From Cytobacillus massiliigabonensis (GTDB taxonomy: Bacteria; Bacillota; Bacilli; Bacillales; Cytobacillaceae): a stretch of 64,000 bases of DNA. Shown here one piece after another: positions 28,456-37,822 of this stretch; within the stretch, counting starts at the first letter, position 1, and the number at the start of each line of letters is the position of its first letter. The translations under genes and the position numbers were made by a program. The notes beneath the pieces are model-generated. The model saw nothing but the letters and a program-made list of their open reading frames with translations. It ran no database searches and had not been told where the DNA came from. The stretch spans positions 2,031,398 to 2,095,397 of the forward strand of contig NZ_LT904904.1 in NCBI RefSeq assembly GCF_900199725.1. Reading direction: 5' to 3'.

Positions 28456-30138
28456 CTATAATGCTTTATAAAGGTAGATTTTCCAGACAGAGCTTTTTGA
28501 TTCAAACGTTTTTTCTAGCATTAGGCTATTTTCTAAAGCATTATCAATTGGAACTGCTGAAAATATATATCTTCCCCCCATTTCTTTAAATGGCTCTATA
28601 TTAAGTTCTAGATTTTTCAGCCGCTTTTTTGTCTTTTTCTTAAACATATAATGCTTCCCAAGTTCAGCCGTAAAGATATAACAGCGGCCGCCCCATTCAT
28701 CAAAGTATGTCCGAATCGTTTTGTTCTTTGCAAGTTCTTTTTCAATTATTTTTCTGAACTGATATTTATAGCTTAAAGGATAAAAGTTATTATACGTATC
28801 AAGCGTGTAGAACCCATTATACTGTGCGATTGCAGGGTGAATGCCGATACTTGCCACCCGATATTCCTCTTGAGGAATGCCGATATAATCCTTAATATTG
28901 CTGAATTGTTCTTCAGCATAAAACTGTTTAACATTAGGTTTATCATGAAACAATATTTCTTCATTAGTCAATGAAACAACTAAAAGCTGGGCAATGACAA
29001 GGATAAGCCCGATACTATTTCGTTTTTTCGAAATAGAACAGATAATTCTTAATGACATCGCAAATAACAAATAGACAATAAGTGGCCTTAAAAAGTGATA
29101 CCTAGCAAAGTTGAAAGTATCCAGAAAGTGAAAGCGCTGAGTAAGCGGAAGCCACCCTTTGTAAAACCAGAATGCATACCAAGCAGATAAAACGATGTTC
29201 AGCAAAAATAAAAATACAAATGTTTTTTCCTTTTTCCACCTATTCTTTATTAATATAATGGCAAAAGAAATAAGCATAACTGGCAATATGACAAAAGTAT
29301 GTACGGTTGCAGCATGATGGTGCCCATAAACAAAATTTTTAAAAGTAAGACGGATAACGTGCGCAATTGATAATCTAGCATGAAAATATTCATCACGGCT
29401 GTTTGGATCATCATCAAATAATAGAGAATATACAAGCCGGTATTCAACTAGTAAAAACATGACTGTCATATAAACGATTGATAAAAGAAAGCGAAAATTC
29501 CAGCCTTTTCCTCGAATCAAGTCAGAAAGCCAAAATATCCCCATTGCACTAAGAAAAAAGAAAAACCCAAGTACAATACTTGAATAGAATGGAAGAACTG
29601 ATAAAACGAGATAGTTTTTCCACGATCTTTCTCCATTTCGTATATTCAAAAAAGCCCATAATGCGAGTGGCATACCGAGTGTACTTAGCATCCCTGAAGG
29701 CCAAAACGGGGTGAATGCAAAAGCTAATGCGGTGCCAAAATTAATGATCAACCATTCCTGATCTTTAAGGAAGTGTGTTTTCAATAGTAAATACATGCCA
29801 AAAAAGGCCGTAAATCTTGTTATTGTCTGACTTATTGCGTAGGCAATCATTGTCGGAAATAGTGCATAGAGCCAGACAATAAGGCTATATTCAGTACCAA
29901 ATGCATTCCGTGACAAGTTTCCGTTAATAATTTGAGGAATAATTGCGTTAGCTGGTCCAGTAATTTGTCCGCTTTCAGCAAGAACTTTATACCATGCAAG
30001 ATTGGAATCCAAATTATCATGAACGCGTATGTGAGCATTGTCTCCTAATATGAATAGGGGGGAAACGAAGATGGTTAATGCAAGTAATGACAAGATAATC
30101 AGTATTTGCTCTTTTTTATTAATCCTTTTTGATAGCAA
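28456..30138 (-). CDS. YkoS-like large polytopic membrane protein (DUF6044)
   Basis: A 560-residue protein with about 11 membrane helices and a C-terminal extracytoplasmic globular domain from residue 400 on. An early loop between the first two helices (ILGDNAHIRVHDNLDSN) is acidic, as in GT-C glycosyltransferases. B. subtilis pairs YkoS with the glycosyltransferase YkoT in the same order, so this is probably the sugar transferase acting outside the membrane; that is inference. The start is TTG at 30138, with GAGGTG 8 bases upstream. It is the first gene of the operon. Confidence 0.78.
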   Translation of the reverse strand: MLSKRINKKEQILIILSLLALTIFVSPLFILGDNAHIRVHDNLDSNLAWYKVLAESGQITGPANAIIPQIINGNLSRNAFGTEYSLIVWLYALFPTMIAYAISQTITRFTAFFGMYLLLKTHFLKDQEWLIINFGTALAFAFTPFWPSGMLSTLGMPLALWAFLNIRNGERSWKNYLVLSVLPFYSSIVLGFFFFLSAMGIFWLSDLIRGKGWNFRFLLSIVYMTVMFLLVEYRLVYSLLFDDDPNSRDEYFHARLSIAHVIRLTFKNFVYGHHHAATVHTFVILPVMLISFAIILIKNRWKKEKTFVFLFLLNIVLSAWYAFWFYKGWLPLTQRFHFLDTFNFARYHFLRPLIVYLLFAMSLRIICSISKKRNSIGLILVIAQLLVVSLTNEEILFHDKPNVKQFYAEEQFSNIKDYIGIPQEEYRVASIGIHPAIAQYNGFYTLDTYNNFYPLSYKYQFRKIIEKELAKNKTIRTYFDEWGGRCYIFTAELGKHYMFKKKTKKRLKNLELNIEPFKEMGGRYIFSAVPIDNALENSLMLEKTFESKSSVWKIYLYKAL

Positions 30139-30251
30139 TCTTTACGCACCTCAAAATACAATTCTCTTAATAATGAACTCGATTTAAGGTTGCTCTATCG
30201 TATGAATAATATTCCTATGATTAGTAAATCTTTATTAAAAATGGTCAAATT

Positions 30252-30279
30252 AAAAAAACACCGTCATTTAACGGTGTCT
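30252..30279 (-). terminator. Terminator overlapping the flavodoxin gene end
   Basis: The stem AGACACCGT/ACGGTGT is followed by T7 on the minus strand. It ends the ribonucleotide reductase operon, and its left arm lies inside the last codons of the flavodoxin gene. Confidence 0.85.
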
Positions 30280-30725
30280 AAATGCAAGCTTGATTGAATC
30301 CGATTAGCAAAAAGTTCAACAAATTTTTTACACTTGGATAAGTCTTGTTTTTGCGGCAATAATTCAATCTTTAAGGTTACAGCTAAATTCGTATTTGTTT
30401 TTAATACATTTTTAAACGCATCAACAGCTCCACAGTAACGAGGGTAAAATCGGTCACCCGTACCAAAAATGGCTGTTACCATTTTCTTATCTTTTAAACC
30501 TTTAAACTTATTATAAATAGGCTTCATTTCTAGGGGGATGTCTCCATCTCCCCATGTATACGTGCCGATTGCCATCGCATCGTATTCAGCTAACTCATGA
30601 AGAGGGAAGTCAGCTATATTTATTAATTGAGGCCTATATTCCAGTTCAACAAACAGTTCATGAAGTATTTGTGCCAGTTCTTCAGTATTACCGGATAAAG
30701 ATGTGTAAACAATGCCGATTCTCAT
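30264..30725 (-). CDS. Flavodoxin, third gene of the ribonucleotide reductase operon
   Basis: A 153-residue flavodoxin. The FMN phosphate loop is TSLSGNTEE near residue 8, the 50s-type loop is GTYTWGDGDIP and the 90s loop is FGTGDRFYPRYCGA. It overlaps the beta-subunit gene by 4 bases (ATGA). NrdI, the flavoprotein usually found with class Ib enzymes, is shorter with different loops; this is a true flavodoxin. From its position it may supply electrons for making or repairing the beta-subunit radical cofactor; this is inference. Confidence 0.87.
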   Translation of the reverse strand: MRIGIVYTSLSGNTEELAQILHELFVELEYRPQLINIADFPLHELAEYDAMAIGTYTWGDGDIPLEMKPIYNKFKGLKDKKMVTAIFGTGDRFYPRYCGAVDAFKNVLKTNTNLAVTLKIELLPQKQDLSKCKKFVELFANRIQSSLHLDTVK

Positions 30726-31768
30726 AGCTCATCAAAGCCATTGTCTTGGGAGACTTTCGTATAAGTACGTGACTTTTGTTCAAAGAAATCCGACTTTGTT
30801 TCATTCATCATTTCATCACTAAAAACATGGATCCACGGCATTGGATTTTCTCGATCCTCATAAAGATTATCAAGTCCTAGTTGGCGAAACCGTTTGTTTG
30901 CTAAATACTCTACATAGCCCTCAAATTCATCTAGGTCAATGCCATTAATGTCCTTCAAAATATAATGCGCCCACTCTTTCTCAAGCTGAGTTGCTTTGTG
31001 GATGGTATCATAAACAAATTGCGTATTTCTTTCTGTATTTAACTCAGGATTTTCTGTTAAAAGTATCCGAACAAATTGAGCAATAAAGTATGCATGCTGC
31101 ATTTCATCTCGTTGAATATAGCTGATCATTGTGCTTGTTTTTAGCATTTTTTGCTGACGTGCTAAGTGATAGAAAAAGGCAAAGCCCGCGTAAAAGTAAA
31201 TACCTTCAAGATTGATCGAATTAATGCATAGCTCGAATAAATGTTGAGGAGTAGGATCGTTTCGGAAATTTTCATATGCATCTAATATAAGCTGATTACG
31301 TTTTCGTACGATCGGATCATCCTTTGCTTGATCAAAGCGGGCATTCTGTTCACTTAATGGTACAAGTGAGCTTAAAATATAGGAATACGATTCATTATGA
31401 ACCGCTTCCTGCTGTGAAATGACAGCAAAAATAGCTTTAAAGCTTGGATCAGTTACATAATCCATTACTTGAGACATCGTTGGGGTTTGTAAGCTATCGA
31501 GCGAAGCCAGCTGTGTATTGATCCTTAGGAATACATCTTGTTCAATGGGACTCAGCAATTCCCATTGTTTAATATCATCTTGCATATTAATTTCTTGTGC
31601 CTTCCAAAAATTTGATAATAATGTTTGGTACATGCGGTACATTTGCGGATATTTAATGTCGTTCCAATTTAAAATTCCAGAAGCACGACCGTTAATGATT
31701 CGTGTTGATTTATTAGGAAACTCTGGGTTAAGGAGCTTTATTTTAGAAAGGGTTTTATTGATGTTCAT
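30722..31768 (-). CDS. nrdF: Ribonucleoside-diphosphate reductase, beta subunit
   Basis: The 348-residue radical-generating subunit. Dimetal and radical residues are recognisable: Asp in SLDSLQ, Glu-x-x-His with the radical Tyr in QEAVHNESYSYI, Glu in INLEGIYFY and Glu-x-x-His in QRDEMQHAYF. The Tyr is present, so this is a tyrosyl-radical enzyme. GAGGAGG precedes the ATG at 31768; the open frame extends 78 bases upstream, overlapping the alpha-subunit gene, without a ribosome site. It is translated between alpha subunit and flavodoxin. The symbol is by position: it could equally be called nrdB. Confidence 0.93.
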   Translation of the reverse strand: MNINKTLSKIKLLNPEFPNKSTRIINGRASGILNWNDIKYPQMYRMYQTLLSNFWKAQEINMQDDIKQWELLSPIEQDVFLRINTQLASLDSLQTPTMSQVMDYVTDPSFKAIFAVISQQEAVHNESYSYILSSLVPLSEQNARFDQAKDDPIVRKRNQLILDAYENFRNDPTPQHLFELCINSINLEGIYFYAGFAFFYHLARQQKMLKTSTMISYIQRDEMQHAYFIAQFVRILLTENPELNTERNTQFVYDTIHKATQLEKEWAHYILKDINGIDLDEFEGYVEYLANKRFRQLGLDNLYEDRENPMPWIHVFSDEMMNETKSDFFEQKSRTYTKVSQDNGFDEL

Positions 31769-31790
31769 AAGAATTCCTCCTCGATTTAGT

Positions 31791-34079
31791 TTAGCTATGA
31801 CATGCTTCACACTCATCAATTTCTGTTTGTGAAGTACTGCGTACATAATATGTTGTTTTTAATCTGTGCTTCCATGCTTCCAGATGAAGCTGCAGCAATT
31901 CACGTGCTTTAATATCGTGGCGAACATAAAAATTAAAGCTAATTGATTGATCAATATGACGTTGACGTGCTGCATTTTGCTTAATACTCCATAGTTGGCT
32001 TAGTTCATGGCGGACACGCCGGTAATAATTGTACGTATGGTGATCTAAATCAGGGGCAGTCACCTTAAATTTAAAGTTTTTCTTTTCTTCCGCATACTCA
32101 ATGGCATATATAGGATCAATTCCATCAGTGGAACCACCGATCTTAGCTGTAGAAGAATTTGGAGCTACTGCAAGCATCCAGCCATTTCGAACCCCATACG
32201 TTTGGATATCCTCTTGAAGCTTAACCCAGCGAGAGGATGTATAGTTTTTTCGTGTAAAATATTCTCCTGTTTGCCATTCGGATCCAGAAAACATTTGATA
32301 TGAACCTTTTTCTTTAGCAAGTTCCATTGAAGCATGAATCGTGTGGAAGCTAATTTCTTCATATAATTCATTGGCATATTCAACAGCTTCGTCGGATTCC
32401 CAATAAACTTTCTTGAGTGCAAGCAGATGATGCCATCCGAAGGTGCCTAATCCAATCGCACGATACTTCTCATTTGTCCGTTTGGCTTGTCCAACTGAGA
32501 TATGATTAATATCAATGGTATTATCGAGCATGCGCATTTGGATTCGGATGAGTCGTTCCAACACATTCGATCTGACTGCATTAGGAAGATGGATAGAGGA
32601 TAAATTACAAACGACAAAATCCCCAGGTTTTCTAACGATGACAATATTGCCATCCTCATCTTGATATTCCTTTTGAATCACGGTTGCAGACATATTTTGC
32701 ATAATTTCAGTACAGAGATTACTGCAATAAATAGAAGTGCGTCCTCTTCCTTTCACATGTTTATTTGGATTTTGGCGATTTACCTCATCTCTATAAAACA
32801 TATAAGGAGTACCGGATTCTAATTGTGAAACCATGATTCGAGCCATGATATCCATTGCACGGTATGTTTTCCTTGGAAGAAGAGGATGATTAACCGCTTC
32901 TTCATACTTTTGGGTGAAATATAGGTTATCTGCCTCATCGTAGAAATCTTCAAGTCCTAATGGAGTTCCATGTTCATCCTTCCAGCCCATTACTTGCTTT
33001 ACTTGATGAGGGCAGAATGTATGCCATTCCCCAATACTTCGTCCTGTTTCATCAACTTCTTCTAATCTTTTCATAAATAAATCGGGAATTGAGACACCTG
33101 TAAAGAGATCATGGGCTTTACGGCGTTCATCCCCATTATTCGTCTTTAAGTCTAAGAAACCGTTCATAATATCTTTATGGAAAATATCTAGATAAATAGC
33201 GACAGCACCCTGTCTTTGTCCTAATTGATCAACACTTACAGCAGTGTCGTTAATTAGTCTAATCCATGGAATGACACCTGAGGAATTCCCTTTAAATCTC
33301 TTAATATCAGAACCTAAGGCACGAACCTTCCCATAATAAACACCAATTCCACCGCCATCTTTGCTTAATCTGGCAATATCCCAATTATTTAAATAGATAC
33401 TGTCCAAAGAATCTTCTACTGTGTCAATAAAGCAGGAGGAGAGCTGGCCATAGCTTTTGCCTGCATTTGCTAAAGTAGGGGTGGCTACCGTCATATAAAG
33501 ATTGCTTAATGCCCAGTAGGCTTCCTTTACAAGCGAAAGCCGCTTGGATGGGCATTCATGCTTCATTAAGGTCATTGCGATGATCATGAATCGCTCCTGA
33601 GGCAATTCGTAGATGCTCTTTTCATAATCCTTGGCTAGATAGCGATCGGCGAGCAGGAACAAGCCAACATAATTAAACAAATGATCTTTATCAGAATCGA
33701 TTTCATTCCCAATTTCAATAAATTCATTTCGTGTATATAAATCTAGTAAATCACTTGAATAGATTCCTATGTTCGTTAGTATTTTAATCAATTCATAGAA
33801 ATCTCCATACTTTTGCTCCTTGTTATACCCTCTGTTTGCTGCTGCCTTTGCATAAAGTTCATTTAAATAAAATTGGGCAGCGAGAAAGGTCCAATTTGGC
33901 TGATCCATTGATATTTTGTTCAAGGAATAGTGCAGTGCCAGTTCATTTATTTCGGGAGGGGGGATATCCTTTTCATTTAACCTTTTTTTTAGTTCCTTAA
34001 CATCGATATTGTACTTTTTTGAGGTTTTTTCTATAGCCTCCAAAATAGAATCTACTTCTGAATGAATCATTGTTTTCAT
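31791..34079 (-). CDS. nrdE: Class I ribonucleoside-diphosphate reductase, alpha subunit
   Basis: A 762-residue catalytic subunit that reduces NDPs. Visible are the substrate-site cysteines (QLSSCFIDT and DFVVCNLSS), the active-site CSNLCTEIM with N-x-C-x-E, the radical-transfer Tyr pair in TTYYVRS and the C-terminal redox pair CEACHS. The N-terminus is shorter than a full ATP-cone protein and lacks the usual V-x-K-R-D-G-S opening, so the dATP activity site may be missing or degenerate. AAAGGGG precedes the ATG. The operon is behind an adenosylcobalamin riboswitch, which implies shut-off when B12 can support an alternative class II enzyme. Confidence 0.94.
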   Translation of the reverse strand: MKTMIHSEVDSILEAIEKTSKKYNIDVKELKKRLNEKDIPPPEINELALHYSLNKISMDQPNWTFLAAQFYLNELYAKAAANRGYNKEQKYGDFYELIKILTNIGIYSSDLLDLYTRNEFIEIGNEIDSDKDHLFNYVGLFLLADRYLAKDYEKSIYELPQERFMIIAMTLMKHECPSKRLSLVKEAYWALSNLYMTVATPTLANAGKSYGQLSSCFIDTVEDSLDSIYLNNWDIARLSKDGGGIGVYYGKVRALGSDIKRFKGNSSGVIPWIRLINDTAVSVDQLGQRQGAVAIYLDIFHKDIMNGFLDLKTNNGDERRKAHDLFTGVSIPDLFMKRLEEVDETGRSIGEWHTFCPHQVKQVMGWKDEHGTPLGLEDFYDEADNLYFTQKYEEAVNHPLLPRKTYRAMDIMARIMVSQLESGTPYMFYRDEVNRQNPNKHVKGRGRTSIYCSNLCTEIMQNMSATVIQKEYQDEDGNIVIVRKPGDFVVCNLSSIHLPNAVRSNVLERLIRIQMRMLDNTIDINHISVGQAKRTNEKYRAIGLGTFGWHHLLALKKVYWESDEAVEYANELYEEISFHTIHASMELAKEKGSYQMFSGSEWQTGEYFTRKNYTSSRWVKLQEDIQTYGVRNGWMLAVAPNSSTAKIGGSTDGIDPIYAIEYAEEKKNFKFKVTAPDLDHHTYNYYRRVRHELSQLWSIKQNAARQRHIDQSISFNFYVRHDIKARELLQLHLEAWKHRLKTTYYVRSTSQTEIDECEACHS

Positions 34080-34133
34080 AAAAATTATTCCCCTTTCAGT
34101 TCATTTGTTTTCAACTTTTGGAAAAAAGGGGGG

Positions 34134-34171
34134 AAAATAAAAACCCATCACTCTAAAAAGAGGATGGGTTT
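34134..34171 (-). terminator. Riboswitch-controlled terminator in the nrdE leader
   Basis: On the minus strand the hairpin AACCCATC-CTCT/AGAG-GATGGGTT is followed by TTTTATTTT, about 55 bases before nrdE. It lies downstream of the cobalamin aptamer and is the obvious expression platform. Confidence 0.85.
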
Positions 34172-34265
34172 AACAAACGTTGATATGATCATAGACAAAA
34201 GAAAAATAGTCTATCAAAATACCCTCGTTGTATCTTCCCAGCTCCCGAAGAAGATAACACGTAAT

Positions 34266-34421
34266 AAATATGGCAGGTCTCCTGACTCGTGCTTTAGCCT
34301 ACTTTAAGTCCTTCCCATCCTAATGGACAGTGGTTTACTTATTTCGTCAGCACTTACAGTTGCGGGAACAGCTCTGGATTTACACCAGATTCCCTATTAA
34401 GTCTTTACAGACACCATATTT
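34266..34421 (-). promoter_or_regulatory. Adenosylcobalamin riboswitch upstream of nrdE
   Basis: Read on the minus strand, the segment contains the cobalamin-aptamer landmarks in order: GGGAATCTGGTG, CCAGAGCTGTTCCCGCAAC, a CCACTG block, GGATGGGAAGG and the closing B12 box GAGTCAGGAGACCTGCC. Outer arms AAATATGG and CCATATTT form P1. A terminator hairpin lies between aptamer and gene, so cobalamin should reduce readthrough. Another hairpin at about 34235-34256 (TATCTTC/GAAGATA) lies between aptamer and terminator and may belong to the switching region. Confidence 0.92.
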
Positions 34422-34485
34422 ACAGGTTTATCACTGTATATTGTAGTATCGTTAAGAATCCAATACTATATTTTGTACTTTTATG

Positions 34486-34514
34486 ATTATAAGCTAAACA
34501 GTAAATTTAAACAA
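34486..34514 (-). promoter_or_regulatory. SigA-type promoter of the nrd operon
   Basis: On the minus strand TTGTTT (34509-34514) and TATAAT (34486-34491) are separated by 17 bases. Transcription would begin near 34479, shortly before the riboswitch. Confidence 0.7.
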
Positions 34515-34555
34515 CCCTTTTAGCCATTTGCATAAATAAGAGGGGAAGTTAATGA

Positions 34556-35413
34556 TCAGTGCAGATTTTTATCAATATACTTCCCGTAGTCAGGAACAGC
34601 AATTTTATCAAAGTCACGAACTAACTTTTCTAGACTTTCCAATAATAATTCACCACTCATTGGTAAACCATGGCCAGTCACTGCAACTGTTGGTTTTAAA
34701 GCTGCTAGTTTAATGACGGATTCTTTAGAGGTTTTCCAGTCCGTTGTAAGATATCTTGGTGGGCCATTTAATTCTTGTTCTTGTGTTAATACTTTATAAA
34801 GTGAATCTTGTTTAACCGTAACAAATGCATCACCTGTAATCAAGGCTCTGTCTTTTTCTCTAAATAATGAAATATGCCCAGGTGAATGTCCGGGTGTATG
34901 AATCCAGCGAAAACCAGGCATTGACGGGACAGAGCCATCAGAAGGCAATTTTTCTATATTTCTTCCTAAATCTATTGGCTCAATTGGAAACATTGGTGAC
35001 ATTTTTGCTACCATTCCTCCCTCAACAGTTGGATCTGGCTCGGGATAACTCATTTGTCCAGTTAGAAAGGGCAGTTCTAATTCATGTGCATAAACAGGCA
35101 CCTCCCAATGCTCAATCAATTCAATAATGGAACCAACATGATCAAAATGACCGTGTGTTAAGATAAGGGCTTTAGGGCGACTATTTGTACCGAAATGCTT
35201 TTCAGTTACTTCGATGATTTCATTTGCAGAATTAGGCATTCCGGCATCAACTAAAACAAAATCATTTGTTTGTGGGTCTCCGACTAAATTAATATTTACA
35301 ATTTGAATTGTGTGACATAATAAATCAGGCAGTACTTGAATACTGATCCCGCTTCCGATGGAAGTAGCGGGAATGAACTTATAATCACTTCCATAATTCA
35401 TTTCATTATCCAA
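34556..35413 (-). CDS. MBL-fold metallohydrolase
   Basis: A 285-residue metallo-beta-lactamase-fold hydrolase. The zinc motif is LTHGHFDHVG near residue 86, with further ligands in HTPGHSPGHIS near 170, TGDAF near 193 and TGHGLPMSG near 247. The substrate is unknown; glyoxalase II-like and lactonase-like enzymes share this layout. The start is TTG at 35413, 9 bases after AAAGGAGG. It is monocistronic, directly upstream of the nrd promoter. Confidence 0.87.
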   Translation of the reverse strand: MDNEMNYGSDYKFIPATSIGSGISIQVLPDLLCHTIQIVNINLVGDPQTNDFVLVDAGMPNSANEIIEVTEKHFGTNSRPKALILTHGHFDHVGSIIELIEHWEVPVYAHELELPFLTGQMSYPEPDPTVEGGMVAKMSPMFPIEPIDLGRNIEKLPSDGSVPSMPGFRWIHTPGHSPGHISLFREKDRALITGDAFVTVKQDSLYKVLTQEQELNGPPRYLTTDWKTSKESVIKLAALKPTVAVTGHGLPMSGELLLESLEKLVRDFDKIAVPDYGKYIDKNLH

Positions 35414-35615
35414 TGGCTGTATCCTCCTTTAGATTCCTTACATTCATTTGTGATATCTGTTATTTAGTATTTAAGCGAAAAGTTTTTTTATTCATTCTAT
35501 TGTATATAAACTGGTCTCTTGAAAAAAAATTTATTACTTTAATGATATATATCGAAAAACGCTAAACAAAGCCGATAATATTAAAAAGTAATTATTATTC
35601 TAGCGGGGGAACAAA

Positions 35616-37094
35616 ATGAATGCCATTGAGCAATTAAAATTAATCGATTTGAAAAGTAAAAACAAACTAATGCTAACTGTTTATTTAATATCTACGATTA
35701 TCGGACTAGTGGGGGTTTTGGCATTAGATCCAACTTCAATAACAAGCATCCTTTATATTATTCAATTAATTGTTTATCCAATTGCTTTTTTTGTTACAAA
35801 TAAGAATAAAAAAGAGTTTATCTTTCCTTATATTATAGTTATTGGAATGAACGTATGTACGCTTATTTCTACTTATGTGATAGGAGGCAGTTTATCTGGC
35901 ATTATCAGTGTTTTCTTTTTTACTATCTTTTCTGCTGTACAATTTAAAAAGGGGCTTTTTGGATGGGGTTTCGGTTTTGGTTTAATTATTCTTGTTTATA
36001 ATTGCTTATTCCCTTCTGAATCCTATGCCTATATTAAAGAAGAATTTGCAGCATTTATGATGGTTTATTTGTTATCAAGTGTACTATTAGTAGTATTGAT
36101 TCATTTAAATGATAAGCAATATAAAAAGCTTCAAGAATATATGGATCAAGAAGAAGCAAACTCAAGGGCGAAGGAAGAACAAAAAGTGAAGCTTGAACAA
36201 GAGCTGTTTACTATTGCAGAAAGTTTAAGCAAGGTTAATGAAAAAATTCAATTCAGTGTCGCTTCGCAGGATGAAATGAGAATTGCTATTAGTGAAGTTT
36301 CTGCAGGAAGCCAAATCCAAAGTGAGCAAATCTCTGGTATTGCCAATAATGCGCATAATAATTTAATCGTTTTGAATGAAATGAATCAGTCAACTAGGGA
36401 ACTTATTGAAGAATCTGTTCAATCTAGTATTGCTGCGGAAGAAGGTCAAGCGAAGGCGAAGCATCTAATAAATGAGATGGATAATTTACAAACTGTTATT
36501 AGCGAGCTTAATGAAAATTTTATAACATTAACTCAGAAAATTGAAGAAACCAATCAGTTTGCCCATCAAATTCAGCAGATTACAGAGCAAACGAATTTAC
36601 TGGCATTAAACGCTTCAATTGAAGCTGCCAGAGCAGGTGAAGCAGGAAAAGGATTCTCAGTTGTAGCTGAAGAAATAAGAAATTTAGCTGATACAACGAA
36701 AGAGATAACAATCAAAATTACTGAGAATCTCATAGCAGTTAACAAAACAAATGAATTGGCACAAGGAAATATGCAGGCAAGCAGTGTGAATTTGAACCAA
36801 AGTGTTGAGTCCTCTAAAGAAGTGGACGAGAAGTTTTCAGAACTTAATTTGATGCTGAAAAAAGTTAACAAAAAATTTCAGGAATTTGAGGCTCTTTCTA
36901 AAGAGGTAGGAAGGAATAGTGAAAGCGTAGAATCATCAACAAATGATTTTGCGGCAATTATTGAGGAAGCAACTGCTAGCATGCAGCAAGTAAGTGCATC
37001 AATTGAAACAATAACTGCAGATAATCGATTAATTGCAGAATATATCCAACAAACAGCAGAGAGTGCAGAAAATATTAAGAAATCCTTTAATTAG
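35616..37094 (+). CDS. Methyl-accepting chemotaxis protein with multi-helix membrane anchor
   Basis: A 492-residue transducer. The first 165 residues form about six membrane helices with no extracellular sensor domain, so sensing probably occurs in the membrane. No HAMP domain is evident. A coiled coil follows, and the signalling tip [20 protein letters not shown] lies near residues 325-344. AGCGGGGG precedes the ATG. It is monocistronic with its own terminator. The signal is unknown. Confidence 0.9.
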   Translation: MNAIEQLKLIDLKSKNKLMLTVYLISTIIGLVGVLALDPTSITSILYIIQLIVYPIAFFVTNKNKKEFIFPYIIVIGMNVCTLISTYVIGGSLSGIISVFFFTIFSAVQFKKGLFGWGFGFGLIILVYNCLFPSESYAYIKEEFAAFMMVYLLSSVLLVVLIHLNDKQYKKLQEYMDQEEANSRAKEEQKVKLEQELFTIAESLSKVNEKIQFSVASQDEMRIAISEVSAGSQIQSEQISGIANNAHNNLIVLNEMNQSTRELIEESVQSSIAAEEGQAKAKHLINEMDNLQTVISELNENFITLTQKIEETNQFAHQIQQITEQTNLLALNASIEAARAGEAGKGFSVVAEEIRNLADTTKEITIKITENLIAVNKTNELAQGNMQASSVNLNQSVESSKEVDEKFSELNLMLKKVNKKFQEFEALSKEVGRNSESVESSTNDFAAIIEEATASMQQVSASIETITADNRLIAEYIQQTAESAENIKKSFN

Positions 37095-37114
37095 GGAAGT
37101 ACTACTGAGTGAGA

Positions 37115-37154
37115 AGAGTGAAATTGGTAAGTAGCCAATTTTGCTCTTTTTTTT
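37115..37154 (+). terminator. Rho-independent terminator after the chemoreceptor gene
   Basis: The stem AGAGTGAAATTGG/CCAATTTTGCTCT (two G-U pairs) is followed by eight T. Confidence 0.85.
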
Positions 37155-37273
37155 GCAGTAGCATGTATGTGTCGGAAAAATGTTGGAATATTGCGGTAAA
37201 TAGGCGGCTGTCCCATTTATAATGGGGAAAGAGAGAGTTTGAAAAAGTAAAAAAATGAGAAGGAGAAATTCAA

Positions 37274-37588
37274 ATGAGGGATAGCAGCTATAATGATCGT
37301 GTTCTCTATGTAATCCTATTATCTATGAAACATGGGGAAAAACTATCGGAACCAATTATACGTGAACATGTGTCATTCTTAAGGAATCTTGAGGAAAAAG
37401 GTCAGTTAGTTTTATGCGGACCATTTCTTGACTATAAAGGAGGAATGGTAATTATTAAAGCAGAATCTATGGATGAAGCAAGGAGAGTTGCTGAATCAGA
37501 TCCGTTTGTTAGCTCTGGATTAGAAAGCTATGAAATAAGGAGATTGGAGGTTTCAAATGAGGATAACAATCATCTTGGCATGGGATAA
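37274..37588 (+). CDS. YCII-related domain protein
   Basis: A 104-residue dimeric alpha-beta barrel-type protein of the YciI family. The conserved His is in REHVSFLRNLEEKG and the conserved Asp in ESDPFVSSG, the pair proposed as the active site of the family. GAAGGAGA precedes the ATG. It is monocistronic. Reaction unknown. Confidence 0.8.
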   Translation: MRDSSYNDRVLYVILLSMKHGEKLSEPIIREHVSFLRNLEEKGQLVLCGPFLDYKGGMVIIKAESMDEARRVAESDPFVSSGLESYEIRRLEVSNEDNNHLGMG

Positions 37589-37625
37589 TTAAACCTTACT
37601 AACTCTTTTATATTTTTGTACACAT

Positions 37626-37656
37626 GCACGATCCAATTTGGATGGTGCTTGTTTTT
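37626..37656 (+). terminator. Terminator after the YCII gene
   Basis: The stem GCAC-ATCC/GGAT-GTGC with a 5-base loop is followed by TTGTTTTT, 37 bases after the stop. Confidence 0.7.
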
Positions 37657-37822
37657 AATATAGCCTGTAATTCTGAACTTTTTGTGAATCTATTAAGTAC
37701 TATTCTATATTAATTAGTTTTTCGAAATCGAATTATTTGATTGCCAAATAAAATTAGGGATATAGTAATAGTGGTACTTTTTTTTATTGTAGTGGAAGAT
37801 TGAATAAGGAATGTGAAATGTT

